From the NCBI GenBank assembly GCA_030651285.1, contig JAUSCN010000016.1, positions 1-54,758 of the forward strand: a stretch of DNA of 54,758 bases, in the 5' to 3' direction. The translations under genes and the position numbers were made by a program. The stretch comes from a bacterium (GTDB lineage Bacteria > Patescibacteriota > Minisyncoccia > Phycocordibacterales > Phycocordibacteraceae). This document shows positions 44,200-52,820 of the stretch, in pieces (position 1 is the stretch's first letter; each line of letters starts with the position of its first letter). Under the pieces are notes generated by a model. That model was not told where the DNA came from. It saw only the letters and a list, made by a program, of their open reading frames with translations, and made no database searches.

Positions 44200-45660
44200 T
44201 CACAAGAATATAAACGCGCTGCCCGCAAGAGCAATGACACCAAGCAGACCGAACGACCATGGAGAACGGAACAGGCTGGAAAGATGACCTGTATCCTCTA
44301 CTTCCCCAGTAGAGGTCGCGGACAACGTCGCCCCCACAGCAGCGAGTTCTTTCGCTGCTGTGGGGGCAAGAACTTCTTCTTCATAAGATTGGACTGTTAC
44401 TTTTGTGGTAACAACCGGTAACTGCTCGCTACGACCTGCGGAACGTCCTTTCGTTCCTACTTCTTTGTAACTCTCTCCCGCCACCAAAGGTTGCGTAACG
44501 GGCATCGATAGCGTTGCTAGAGGCGCAACTTCGGACACGGGCGGATTTGGTACAAAATTTGCCGCAATACCTCCATTCGGATACTGAAGCGTCGCTTCAA
44601 ATGCTATGGGAAGATTTGTAATGGTATGAGGGAGCAGGACGCTCGTACCTGGTAAGATCACCATTCCATCTGGAATGCGGAATGATCTAGAATCGGAGAG
44701 GAGACGCCACCCAGAAAGATTCAGGCGCTCTTTTGAATCGTTTGTGATCGTAATACCATCGCCCGATACTGCAGACACTCGGACTTTTGCAGAGGTTACT
44801 ATGACAGGAAATTCTTCTTGAGCCTCTGCAATACCATCGACTGCCCGCACAACGACCAGATAGGTACCCGGATAATGATATATCTTTTCAACCGTACTAC
44901 CGGTCGAGAATGACCCATCACCAAAACTCCACGAGATATTCGCTGAAGAATCTATAGACCCGCTCTTAGTGGTCACTCGAGCAGTCATACGCAAAGGCAC
45001 TTCACGTATGGCATCATGCAAGCCTCGCACTTCCATTAAAAGCGCCGTGGGCGGCGGCATATACAAGAACGCACTTCTTCCTGATGCAGTGCCTGAACCC
45101 TCTTCTTGAGAGTTCGATACGGAAGTCGTGCTTGTCGTATTTTGCGCACTCGATTCCGATGTAATTCTTGCATAAGTACCGGGCGTTGGTGCAAGTGAAC
45201 TAAAAGAACCTCCGTTCCACTGCAACGTATTCCCATCTCCCGCAGCACCAACGGAAGGATCATAAGATACTGAATCCATAACAGCAGTCCCATCCTTCAA
45301 AACAAACAACTCGCCCTCATTTGAAAGAGAGAATGACGAATCGAACAAAGATCCCGAATAATTCGGCCAATCTATCTTGAACTTCACAGGATCGCTCGTG
45401 ATGATCGCTGAACTTCCCGACGATAGGATACTTGCACCAGAAACGAGCGTGAGCGCATGATTACTACTCGCCTCAAAGAACGTATACCCGCCCATATCAA
45501 CAGTACTGTCTCCGGTGTTCGTGACTTCTACCCACTCACGCCCTGAATCAGTTCCTGGAAGGTCATACATGACTTCAGTGAAAATGACTGCCGCCTGTAC
45601 GGACACAGGAAAGAAAGTGCACAGTACAAACATCCAGACGAAACGCATATGAGAGGTCAT
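44200..45660 (-). CDS. Surface protein with lamin-tail and PKD domains and C-terminal membrane anchor
   Basis: 486 residues. Signal peptide (MRFVWMFVLCTFFPVSVQA). First lamin-tail domain at about 25-165 (VIFTEVMYDLPGTDSGREWV, FDSSFSLSNEGELFVLKDG). PKD domain at about 220-290 (ISWSFGDGSFSTGSTVEKIY). A second LTD-like domain starts at RVSAVSGDGITITNDSKERL. The last 20 residues are hydrophobic (SFGLLGVIALAGSAFIFL). Probably an exposed, membrane-anchored protein. Its ATG overlaps the stop of the TraG-like ATPase gene (ATGA). Confidence 0.75.
   Translation of the reverse strand: MTSHMRFVWMFVLCTFFPVSVQAAVIFTEVMYDLPGTDSGREWVEVTNTGDSTVDMGGYTFFEASSNHALTLVSGASILSSGSSAIITSDPVKFKIDWPNYSGSLFDSSFSLSNEGELFVLKDGTAVMDSVSYDPSVGAAGDGNTLQWNGGSFSSLAPTPGTYARITSESSAQNTTSTTSVSNSQEEGSGTASGRSAFLYMPPPTALLMEVRGLHDAIREVPLRMTARVTTKSGSIDSSANISWSFGDGSFSTGSTVEKIYHYPGTYLVVVRAVDGIAEAQEEFPVIVTSAKVRVSAVSGDGITITNDSKERLNLSGWRLLSDSRSFRIPDGMVILPGTSVLLPHTITNLPIAFEATLQYPNGGIAANFVPNPPVSEVAPLATLSMPVTQPLVAGESYKEVGTKGRSAGRSEQLPVVTTKVTVQSYEEEVLAPTAAKELAAVGATLSATSTGEVEDTGHLSSLFRSPWSFGLLGVIALAGSAFIFL
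44294..44367. repeat. Two strong hairpins inside the 3' end of the lamin-tail gene
   Basis: 44330-44344 pairs perfectly with 44353-44367 (15 bp, gcccccacagcagcg). Next to it 44294-44300 pairs with 44308-44314 (cctctac/gtagagg). They lie in coding DNA just before the glycosyltransferase operon. Confidence 0.7.
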
Positions 45661-47570
45661 GCTTCGCCCTTAAACACTTTCCGAAGAGCATCTTCAGACA
45701 CCTCGAACGGACCATTTTCTTTTGGGGGTGGTGGAACCGGGAGATTCTGACTTATGGGAGGAACTTCCTGTACAACAGTTTGAGGTATGACTGCGGAAAC
45801 TGCGGTATTCTGCGGACCGATAGGTTGTGAAGATTTTTGTACATTTTCGGGAATCTTCTGCGCGTTTTTCTTTAGCACATCAGCAAGTGCTCCCTTAAGA
45901 GACTGCTGCTGCGTCGACTGTTTCTGATCTCTTTCCGCACTAGTTTTTACCGTCATTGTGCGCAAGATCGCCTTGAGTTCGTCAGGACTTTTTGCAGCGA
46001 CAGTGGGCCGCGGGAGGAACGCCGGAGTACGTTTCTCAAGCTGATGTGCCTGCGGCTCTGCTCGCACGATGTCATGACCGCGATATGGCGCGACCTCCCG
46101 TTCAGGTTGAGGCCGTTCTTGCACAACTGGGCGCATAGGAACATTTGGAGGAGCGTCATCCCTTTCTTTTTCCCTCTGCGGAAAATTCGATGGACCACCA
46201 GACTCTTTCGCGCGTTGCATCGGAACTGGACTTACTGGCTTTCGTCGCATGCGCGCATCCTGCGGAGCCTCTGATGCTGTACTCGCCTCAAGCTCAGCAA
46301 GGATCGACCCTTCGACATTTGCGCGCAGCACGGCGAACTGAGCCCTTGAGGAAGCGAGGACCCCATCCTTATGAGACACAGGAGGCGGTTCTATCGGCGG
46401 AATGGTTATAGCAGAAAACGGAGCCGACCCGACACCATCGATCATGAGCGTGATATATATCTGCCGCTTATCAAGAGCCACAATATCTTCCTTCGTGAAT
46501 TTCGGTAAAAAGATCGTCTCTAGCACCTCAGCATCAAAGGGCCCCACACGGAACACTACCGTCGTACCGACGTTTCCGAAGACAGCATCGCGCACCTCTT
46601 CCTCCATCTGCTCTATATACTGGTGCGCGATGGTGAGATTGAGCCTATATTTGCGCGCTTCAGAAAGAATCTCTGCGAATGTCTCATTCGCGAAGTTCTG
46701 AAATTCGTCGACATAGAAATAAAAGTGTGGGAGTTTTGCAAGCTTGTCTGCAGGAAGATCTGCACGACTCATGGCCGCAAGAAAGATGCGCGTCGTGATC
46801 ATCGACCCAAGAAGACGCATGTTAGTCTCCCCCACAAGCCCCTTCGAGAGATTGATGATGAGGATCTTCTTTTCATCCATCATGGTGCGGATATCGAATG
46901 ATGATTTCGGTTGACCGATGATATTTCGGATGAGCGGATTGCCGGTGAATTGACCGACCTTGTTCTGGATAGCGGGTGTCGCCTCTTGTGTGTAGCGATC
47001 GCCATAGTTCGCGAATTCCTTCGTCCAGAAATCCTTCACGACCGGATCTTTCACATTATCAACCACCTTCTGACGGAAAGCTTTGTCGGTGTACATGCGA
47101 TTGACACTGAGTAATGTCGCATCCGGATACTCGAGAAGTGCGAGGAGCGTGTTCGTGAGGATGTACTCCATACGCGCGCTCCACGCGTCCTGCCAGATCT
47201 TCTTGAAGGTCGCCATGAGTCCGGAGACCACGAGATGCCGCCTGTCGTACCCAACATCTTCCATCACGTTAAATGCGATAGGATGCTCCATATCGAACGG
47301 AGCGAAATAGACCACGTCTTTTATACGCTCTTCCGGAATGTATTCGAGCAAGCGCTCAACCGTCCCACCATGCGGATCAATGAAGGCAAGCCCCTCTCCG
47401 TTCCGGATATCCTGAATTGCCATATTCTCCAGCAGGGTCGATTTGCCCATACCAGTCTTACCGATAACATACATGTGGCGATCACGATCCTTTGCCTTGA
47501 TGCCGAATGGAATGTGCTTGCCTCGCGAATCTGTCGCGGCAAAATAGGTGACACGTTCAGGATTTCCCAT
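45657..47570 (-). CDS. TraG/VirD4-like DNA-binding ATPase
   Basis: 637 residues from MGNPERVTYFAATD. HMYVIGKTGMGKSTLLENMA is the Walker A region, GEGLAFIDPHGGTVERLLEY part of the N-terminal core, FYFYVDEFQNFANETFAEIL the Walker B and YRLNLTIAHQYIEQME the sensor region, so the ATPase core (about 1-410) is complete. The last 220 residues are Pro/Gln-rich and probably disordered. These ATPases couple DNA or protein to type IV secretion or pili; no other secretion gene is in the window. A start 18 nt upstream overlaps the -10 box. Confidence 0.85.
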   Translation of the reverse strand: MGNPERVTYFAATDSRGKHIPFGIKAKDRDRHMYVIGKTGMGKSTLLENMAIQDIRNGEGLAFIDPHGGTVERLLEYIPEERIKDVVYFAPFDMEHPIAFNVMEDVGYDRRHLVVSGLMATFKKIWQDAWSARMEYILTNTLLALLEYPDATLLSVNRMYTDKAFRQKVVDNVKDPVVKDFWTKEFANYGDRYTQEATPAIQNKVGQFTGNPLIRNIIGQPKSSFDIRTMMDEKKILIINLSKGLVGETNMRLLGSMITTRIFLAAMSRADLPADKLAKLPHFYFYVDEFQNFANETFAEILSEARKYRLNLTIAHQYIEQMEEEVRDAVFGNVGTTVVFRVGPFDAEVLETIFLPKFTKEDIVALDKRQIYITLMIDGVGSAPFSAITIPPIEPPPVSHKDGVLASSRAQFAVLRANVEGSILAELEASTASEAPQDARMRRKPVSPVPMQRAKESGGPSNFPQREKERDDAPPNVPMRPVVQERPQPEREVAPYRGHDIVRAEPQAHQLEKRTPAFLPRPTVAAKSPDELKAILRTMTVKTSAERDQKQSTQQQSLKGALADVLKKNAQKIPENVQKSSQPIGPQNTAVSAVIPQTVVQEVPPISQNLPVPPPPKENGPFEVSEDALRKVFKGEA

Positions 47571-47578
47571 TGCTCCCA

Positions 47579-47587
47579 AGTATAGCA
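47579..47587 (-). promoter_or_regulatory. Extended -10 of the TraG-like ATPase gene
   Basis: TGCTATACT ends 8 nt before ATG at 47570, the same box and spacing as secA. The -35 region (CACTGG) is poor. Confidence 0.6.
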
Positions 47588-47632
47588 AAATCCGCGCGAC
47601 ACCAGTGCGCGAATTAACTCCTGTCTGCAGAC

Positions 47633-47896
47633 CTATATCGAAGAGAGCTTGTGCGGCTCGTGCCCAGGAGCTTTCGGTGAGATTTCTGCCTGACCAGGAA
47701 CGACAGGATCAGTTCCTGCGCTCTCTACACGAGACTTCGCTACATGAGCCTCTTGTGAACGAAACGAGAGTCCGATGCTGAATACGCAAGCCCCGACGAT
47801 AACCGCAAACAGCGCACGAATCGACATTGGGAGTCCGGAGAACGGCACGAACACATTCAGGATACCGAGGAGAATAAGGATGCTTGCACGAGACAT
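47633..47896 (-). CDS. Small membrane protein
   Basis: 87 residues. Two hydrophobic segments (ASILILLGILNVFVPFSGLP and IRALFAVIVGACVFSIGLSF) precede a charged tail. No family is recognised. It starts 6 nt after an extended -10, TGATATAAT, that uses the stop codon of rsmI, so its transcript should be leaderless. Confidence 0.6.
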   Translation of the reverse strand: MSRASILILLGILNVFVPFSGLPMSIRALFAVIVGACVFSIGLSFRSQEAHVAKSRVESAGTDPVVPGQAEISPKAPGHEPHKLSSI

Positions 47897-47902
47897 GGCG
47901 CG

Positions 47903-47911
47903 ATTATATCA
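47903..47911 (-). promoter_or_regulatory. Extended -10 overlapping the rsmI stop codon
   Basis: TGATATAAT; TGA is the rsmI stop. ATG (47896) follows after 6 nt. Confidence 0.65.
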
Positions 47912-48598
47912 GGGCGTCACAATGACCACAAATTCTCCACGTACCGTATCCGGATGATCAGCAAAATGCGCCTGCACTTCGGCGACACTTCCCGACACAA
48001 TTTCCTCATGAAGCTTGGTGAGTTCGCGGGCAATTACGACACGGGACGCGCCAATCTCAGCAAGTTCAGCAAGAAGCTTCTCTATACGGTGCGGCGACTC
48101 ATATAAGACGACTGGGATTTCATTTGCAGCTATTTTCTTCAGCATGGTCTGGCGACCTTTCTTGTGTGGCAGGAACCCAAAGAACGAGAATCCGTCCGAT
48201 TCCATACCGGCGATTGAAATCGCTGCAGCAAGCGCTGACGGTCCCGGTACAGCTTCGATCCGCATGTCTGGCGAAAACGTCCGAACTTGAGCAATGAGCC
48301 GAGCACCGGGATCAGAAATTCCTGGCGTACCAGCATCGCTTACCAAGACGACATGCTCTCCGGATTCAAGGCGAGAAATGATCTCTTCTGCCTTCTTCAT
48401 CTCCGTTGCAGCATCGAGTCGCTGGAGGGGTTTCTTGATCTCATACCTTGCAAGCAGCTTTGAAATGACTCGGGTATCTTCTGCGTAAATAACATCGCAC
48501 TCTTTCAGAGTACGGAGCGCGCGTAGCGTTATATCCTCTAGGTTCCCTATAGGCGTCGCAACGACTGACAGTCTTGCCTTGGAGGATTCGGGGTTCAT
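47909..48598 (-). CDS. rsmI: 16S rRNA (cytidine(1402)-2'-O)-methyltransferase
   Basis: 229 residues. Methylates C1402 in the decoding centre of 16S rRNA. LSVVATPIGNLEDITLRALR, VLVSDAGTPGISDPGARLIA, EAVPGPSALAAAISIAGME and SFFGFLPHKKGRQTML are the family signatures. It overlaps murC by ATGA. Its target nucleotide lies a few bases from the intron in the local 16S gene. Confidence 0.95.
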   Translation of the reverse strand: MNPESSKARLSVVATPIGNLEDITLRALRTLKECDVIYAEDTRVISKLLARYEIKKPLQRLDAATEMKKAEEIISRLESGEHVVLVSDAGTPGISDPGARLIAQVRTFSPDMRIEAVPGPSALAAAISIAGMESDGFSFFGFLPHKKGRQTMLKKIAANEIPVVLYESPHRIEKLLAELAEIGASRVVIARELTKLHEEIVSGSVAEVQAHFADHPDTVRGEFVVIVTP

Positions 48599-49869
48599 AC
48601 GACGATCTTATCAGCAATCTTATAAATATCTCCGGCACCCATAGTCATCACGACCTCCCCCCTCCCCGCCTCACGAAGCTCTTTTTCAATATCGTCAAAC
48701 CCAAGAGCCGATGCATCAGTACCATTCGCTCGGATTCGCTCAGCAAGCATCGCGCTTGAGACTGACCCATCATCTTTTTCCCGCGCCGCATAAATGGGAG
48801 CAATAAGCACTCGATCGGCATCGGAAAATGCTGTCGCGAACTCTTCAAAAAGATCTCGGGTGCGGGAGTAGAGATGCGGATGGAATGCAACAATGATTTT
48901 CCCGGGCGTTTTCGCACGTAGCGCTTTCAAGGTCACCTTAACTGCCGTAGGATGATGCGCATAATCATCGTAGACTTCTGCACCTAGAGATGTGGTGCCC
49001 TTGTACTCAAATCGACGCCACGTGCCGGAAAATGCTGCGAGTGATTCAGCAATCTTCGCATCAGATCCCGGAGGCAACACGACCCGCGCAGCCGCTGCGG
49101 CCGCGCGGGCATTCATACTATTAAACTCTCCCGGCAATTGCAGAGCGTATACGGGTTCTTTCGTATAATCGATCACTCTCGCTTTTGTCTCAGCAAGAAG
49201 CGGTGCGATATTCACATCATTTGGATTAGTAACGATTGCACCATCTACAGGTACCCGCGCGATCGCTTTCCGAAACGTCTCCTGAAGAGCTGCAAGTGAA
49301 GGAAAATAATCTGTATGGTCCCACTCAAGATTTGTAATGACGAGCACATATGGAGAAAGCTCGAGAAGATGATCCCGGTACTCACAGGCTTCAACGACGA
49401 ACAGATCAGATGTTCCTGACATATAGTTTGATCCGAAATCCTTCACAATAGAGCCCACAACCGCACTCGGTCCGACCCCCGCATCGCGCAGTATGCGTGC
49501 GAGCATACCTGTCGTCGTCGTCTTCCCGTGCGTACCAGCGACCGCAAGAGTACGTTTCCCTTCCGAGACTTTCCCGAGCATCTGCGAATATGAAAATTGT
49601 GGAATACCGAGATCCATAGCTCGTACGCGCTCCGGATTTTCAGCTGGCACCGCATCGCTATACACGACCGCGTCCATATTTGGAGATACATGTTCCGCCC
49701 TCTGTCCGATGTCAACCTTGGTCCCCCTCGACCCGAGCAGTTCGGTCACAGGGCTTTCCTCTCGATCCGAACCCGAAACCTGCACACCCTGATCAACAAG
49801 CATCTGCGCAAGCGCCGACATGCCGATACCGCCTATCCCGACAAAATACATATGCCGCATTTTCCCCAT
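48595..49869 (-). CDS. murC: UDP-N-acetylmuramate--L-alanine ligase
   Basis: 424 residues from MGKMRHMYFVGIGGIGMSAL. ATP-dependent ligase of peptidoglycan synthesis. AVAGTHGKTTTTGMLARIL is the P-loop; VVEACEYRDHLLEL and ITNLEWDHTDYF the Mur core; EVYDDYAHHPTAVKVTLKAL the C-terminal domain. Starts 1 nt after the murD stop. Longer frames to 50055 lie inside murD and are rejected. Confidence 0.93.
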   Translation of the reverse strand: MGKMRHMYFVGIGGIGMSALAQMLVDQGVQVSGSDREESPVTELLGSRGTKVDIGQRAEHVSPNMDAVVYSDAVPAENPERVRAMDLGIPQFSYSQMLGKVSEGKRTLAVAGTHGKTTTTGMLARILRDAGVGPSAVVGSIVKDFGSNYMSGTSDLFVVEACEYRDHLLELSPYVLVITNLEWDHTDYFPSLAALQETFRKAIARVPVDGAIVTNPNDVNIAPLLAETKARVIDYTKEPVYALQLPGEFNSMNARAAAAAARVVLPPGSDAKIAESLAAFSGTWRRFEYKGTTSLGAEVYDDYAHHPTAVKVTLKALRAKTPGKIIVAFHPHLYSRTRDLFEEFATAFSDADRVLIAPIYAAREKDDGSVSSAMLAERIRANGTDASALGFDDIEKELREAGRGEVVMTMGAGDIYKIADKIVV

Positions 49870-49870
49870 A

Positions 49871-51187
49871 TCAACCAACATGAGATTGGACGAGCGCGAC
49901 GAACTGGTCGCCACGATCATACTCGTTCTTAAACATACCGAACGATGCAAATGCAGGAGAGAAAAGAATTGTATCGCCCTCTTCAGAATGCTCGAATGCA
50001 TCATCGACAGCGTCGGTAAACGTGTCATACACCGGGGCACTGGCAACATCTCCACAGATACGTTCTGTTCCGGTTCCCGCTAGCAATATGACTCGCTTCA
50101 CTTCCGGCAGCTTCGCAAGAAGTGCATCCATGGGAAGGTTTTTATCAGCGCCGCCCATAATGAGTACCGTGCGAGAAGCATCGAGAGCCGAAAGCGCGAC
50201 AAGCGTCGCTTCGGGTGTCGTAGCGGTCGTATCATTGTAAATCCGCACACCGTCTTTCTCTCTGACGAGTTCAAGACGGCCAGGAATGCCCACAAATGAT
50301 TCAAGTGCCGCGCGACTGATGTCGTCCGGAATCTCGAGCGCACGAGCGACCGCGAGTGCGAGTGCGGCATTGTAACGATTGTGCTGACCCGGAACACGAA
50401 GAGTCCACGTGCCAGGCATTTTTGAATCATCGATAACGAGTGTTTTTGATTCAATCATTTCGCCATAGGCATCGATGATGGTCGGTGCGCACTGTTTACC
50501 AAGTACCAACACATCTTCTGGTTTCTGATACAAAAAAATATTTGCTTTGTCTGCCAGATATTGCGCTGGATCATCTTTGTAGTAATTCAAATGGTCCTGA
50601 TAGAGAGTTGTGAAGACGGCAATATGCGGACTCATAGACGCCTCGCCCCATCCGTGGCACTGCCATGAATCCAGTTCAAGTACGGCTATGTGCGATGGCG
50701 TCACTTCCTTTAAGAGAGTGAGGGTTGAAACACCTCGTACATTCCCACCAAGTAAAACCGACTTCCCGGCCTCTCTAAGGATGGCATGCACCATGTGCGA
50801 AACCGTCGACTTACCGCGGGTTCCCGTCACGCCGATGATCGGAATGTTTGAAATTTCTGCAAAGAGATCCGCGCTCATGCGGACTGGTATCCCGTTTTTC
50901 TTCGCCTCAGCTATGTATGGAGAGTCGAGAGGAACGCCAGCCGCTTTCAAAACCATATCGCGGTTTTTAAAATCTTCGAGTCGGTGCTCACCGAATATGA
51001 ATGTGATGTTCTTAAATGAGCTAAGTTGCGCCACCGACTCGGCAAGCTGTTCTCGCGACTTGAGATCAGTCACAATAAGATCGGCACCGCACTCGGCAAG
51101 GTACCGCGCATCACCAACACCCCGACCAAGGAGACCGAGCCCCATGACAGTTATCTTTTTGCCCTTGAAATGCGCTGCTGCGTCCAT
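49871..51187 (-). CDS. murD: UDP-N-acetylmuramoylalanine--D-glutamate ligase
   Basis: 438 residues from MDAAAHFKGKKITVMGLGLL. GVTGTRGKSTVSHMVHAIL is the P-loop; IAVFTTLYQDHLNYYKD the Mur core, with Tyr-Gln where homologues often show N-x-x-x-DHLD; VRIYNDTTATTPEATLVAL the C-terminal domain. A diverged copy of the first 26 codons lies upstream at 51859-51942. An upstream ATG (51223) is possible, but the chosen one matches the duplicate. Confidence 0.93.
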   Translation of the reverse strand: MDAAAHFKGKKITVMGLGLLGRGVGDARYLAECGADLIVTDLKSREQLAESVAQLSSFKNITFIFGEHRLEDFKNRDMVLKAAGVPLDSPYIAEAKKNGIPVRMSADLFAEISNIPIIGVTGTRGKSTVSHMVHAILREAGKSVLLGGNVRGVSTLTLLKEVTPSHIAVLELDSWQCHGWGEASMSPHIAVFTTLYQDHLNYYKDDPAQYLADKANIFLYQKPEDVLVLGKQCAPTIIDAYGEMIESKTLVIDDSKMPGTWTLRVPGQHNRYNAALALAVARALEIPDDISRAALESFVGIPGRLELVREKDGVRIYNDTTATTPEATLVALSALDASRTVLIMGGADKNLPMDALLAKLPEVKRVILLAGTGTERICGDVASAPVYDTFTDAVDDAFEHSEEGDTILFSPAFASFGMFKNEYDRGDQFVALVQSHVG

Positions 51188-51383
51188 GAGGTTAAATCTA
51201 GCGTACTGACACAATTCATGCACGCTCCGCTTCTGTTTAAGCCTGACTTAAACAACCGACTATAAAAAATTCGGATGTCGCAAGCGCAGGAGGAGGGTGG
51301 GAAGCAAATACTTTGAGCTTCGCAAGCTTTAAAAATATGTTGCTGAGATTGTGAGACGAAGCTCAAACGATTTTTAAAAATGT
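51188..51383. other. Non-coding spacer between murD and the AT-rich gene
   Basis: About 196 bp without a gene. It holds two inverted repeats: 51235-51253 (gtttaag/cttaaac) and tttgagcttcg/cgaagctcaaa (about 51313-51364). The latter flanks an A/T-rich loop and could terminate the AT-rich gene. Confidence 0.5.
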
Positions 51384-51761
51384 TTAAGAAATACCACCAA
51401 AAACACCCATCACCATTAACACTATTAATCCAAAAAATAATATACCGCTAGTCACTAAAAATAATAAGACACTTGGTATGATAGACCAAAGTAAAGAAAG
51501 ATTAAATGACTTTAAAATTCTACAAAAAGAAAAAGATGCAGCTGAAGCAAAATAAATTGAAAAAATTGTAATAAAATAGAATAAAATATTTCCACCATAT
51601 TTTCCACTAATATACTCAAATGGGTTGCCAATATAGAAGGCAGCTATAGAAATTGGAAGAAAAATAATTGCATTAACAATTGTGGCAATTTTTAAAGGAT
51701 TTAAAAATTCTTTCCAATTTCTGGGTGTTCGGATTGAGGGGGTCGAGCGAGTATTTTCCAT
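51384..51761 (-). CDS. AT-rich small membrane protein, unknown
   Basis: 125 residues with four predicted membrane spans (KIATIVNAIIFLPISIAAFY, NILFYFITIFSIYFASAASF, LLWSIIPSVLLFLVTSGILF and FFGLIVLMVMGVFGGIS). Strikingly AT-rich against its neighbours, which suggests horizontal origin. A TATAAT followed by AAGGAGATTTCCT lies about 45 nt upstream. It stands between the full murD and a murD remnant. Confidence 0.6.
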   Translation of the reverse strand: MENTRSTPSIRTPRNWKEFLNPLKIATIVNAIIFLPISIAAFYIGNPFEYISGKYGGNILFYFITIFSIYFASAASFSFCRILKSFNLSLLWSIIPSVLLFLVTSGILFFGLIVLMVMGVFGGIS

Positions 51762-51768
51762 GAAATCA

Positions 51769-51800
51769 ACTACCCCGCAGCAGAGCTGCGAGGAAATCTC
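51769..51800. repeat. REP-like palindrome in the leader of the AT-rich gene
   Basis: cgcagc-aga-gctgcg, flanked by accccgc and gaggaaatctcc, forms a compact GC-rich hairpin between the TATAAT and the start codon. It resembles REP-type palindromes seen in mobile contexts; that comparison is memory-based. Confidence 0.35.
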
Positions 51801-51809
51801 CTTGATTAT

Positions 51810-51832
51810 ACCATGCTTATTTTAAGCATGGT
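51810..51832. repeat. 10-bp perfect inverted repeat, terminator-like
   Basis: accatgctta / taagcatggt with a 3-nt loop. It overlaps the -35/-10 region of the AT-rich gene. Confidence 0.6.
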
Positions 51833-51858
51833 CCGCCAACGCTACGTTATGTACTATA

Positions 51859-51942
51859 TCAGACAGCGCCAACACCCCGACCAAGGAGACCGAGACCCAT
51901 AACCGTTATTTTTTTACCCCTAAAATGCAACGACGCGTCCAT
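51859..51942 (-). pseudogene. murD: Truncated duplicate of the murD 5' end
   Basis: ATG plus 26 codons then TGA. The peptide MDASLHFRGKKITVMGLGLL continues GRGVGAV, matching the start of full murD (MDAAAHFKGKKITVMGLG). Most DNA differences between the copies are synonymous, so the copy comes from a functional murD, either an old duplication or a related strain. Homology ends abruptly after codon 25. Too short to work. Confidence 0.85.
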
Positions 51943-52034
51943 AGACGCATCGTAGCGCAACCACCCATCTCATGCACGTCATGCTTCATGATGCTGTCGA
52001 GTGCGACGCCTCGCCGCACTGTCGAGTTCAATAC

Positions 52035-52550
52035 TTATTTTGGGCAAGCAACAGTAGCTGAGGTGTCCTGATGTGCAAGCGGGAGAGGAGCTATTGGTAC
52101 GACAATAATCTCATATGGCGCCGTATTTGAACTCTTTGATGTGCACGTACCTTCCGGATTCTGGAGAGTAACCGTGACGAGACGCTGATCGGCATCCGTT
52201 ACTTTCGAGACCGAAATTCCATATCCAACGGCTGGCTTTTCCCCAGCAAAAACGGCGATAACCATCTGCCTATTGAAATCTATCGCAGGCGGTACGCCAG
52301 ACTTGTCGAGCAATGTCCAAAGCTCTGCCATCTGCCCCGAAGAACTGATGGCATAATTAACACGCTCTTTTACTGTCGAACGTACACCGTTTGCAATTCT
52401 TTCGAAGGGAACGGCCACAGCGGCCGATGCCGAACCGGCCTGAGTCAGGGACGCGTCGCTCCCAGCATTTTTATTTTGAATAAAAAAGAAGATGAGCGCG
52501 ATTCCTGCAACAAGAAGGATCGTCCCTACGACAGTGAATATATTCCGCAT
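52035..52550 (-). CDS. PrcB-like secreted or membrane-anchored protein
   Basis: 171 residues. An N-terminal membrane anchor (IFTVVGTILLVAGIALIFFF) is followed by a domain with DFNRQMVIAVFAGEKPAVGY and VSKVTDADQRLVTVTLQNP, the pattern of the PrcB C-terminal domain found in protease-complex subunits. Role here unknown. A weak GAGGT lies 11 nt before ATG. Confidence 0.65.
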   Translation of the reverse strand: MRNIFTVVGTILLVAGIALIFFFIQNKNAGSDASLTQAGSASAAVAVPFERIANGVRSTVKERVNYAISSSGQMAELWTLLDKSGVPPAIDFNRQMVIAVFAGEKPAVGYGISVSKVTDADQRLVTVTLQNPEGTCTSKSSNTAPYEIIVVPIAPLPLAHQDTSATVACPK

Positions 52551-52659
52551 GTCATCAGTGTACCTCGTGAACGACTACGGACGATCAAGCATATGGGTAT
52601 AAAATCGGATCTCTTTTTATGCAAGCGGTAAGTAGACTTCCCGCCATGCATCCTCGACG

Positions 52660-52694
52660 ACAAACAAAAACGCCGGAGTGGCGTTTTTGTTTGT
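52660..52694 (-). terminator. Terminator after tRNA-Ile
   Basis: 15-bp perfect stem (acaaacaaaaacgcc / ggcgtttttgtttgt), loop ggagt, T-rich arm. It directly follows the tRNA on the minus strand. Confidence 0.8.
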
Positions 52695-52702
52695 GCCTGC
52701 GG

Positions 52703-52775
52703 TGCAAGCGGTAGGGGTCGAACCTACGACCGCCCGAGTATCAGTCGGGTGCTCTACCAACTGAGCTACGCTTGC
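52703..52775 (-). tRNA. tRNA-Ile(GAT)
   Basis: Cloverleaf folds fully: acceptor GCAAGCG/CGCTTGC, D arm GCTC..GAGC, anticodon stem CCCGA/TCGGG with loop CTGATAC (anticodon GAT), T arm GTAGG-TTCGACC-CCTAC. The discriminator is A; CCA is not encoded. Confidence 0.95.
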
Positions 52776-52784
52776 GAGTGAGTC

Positions 52785-52820
52785 AGAATGCACCAGAGAG
52801 TCTGCTTTCTGGTGCATTCT
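52785..52820. repeat. Long inverted repeat upstream of tRNA-Ile
   Basis: agaatgcaccagaga pairs with tttctggtgcattct (one mismatch) around a 6-nt loop; it is in the 5' leader of the tRNA and may be a processing signal. Confidence 0.6.

Noticed and set aside
49869-50055. Longer murC start at 50055
   Set aside because: It would lie inside murD; the extra residues look unlike Mur proteins.
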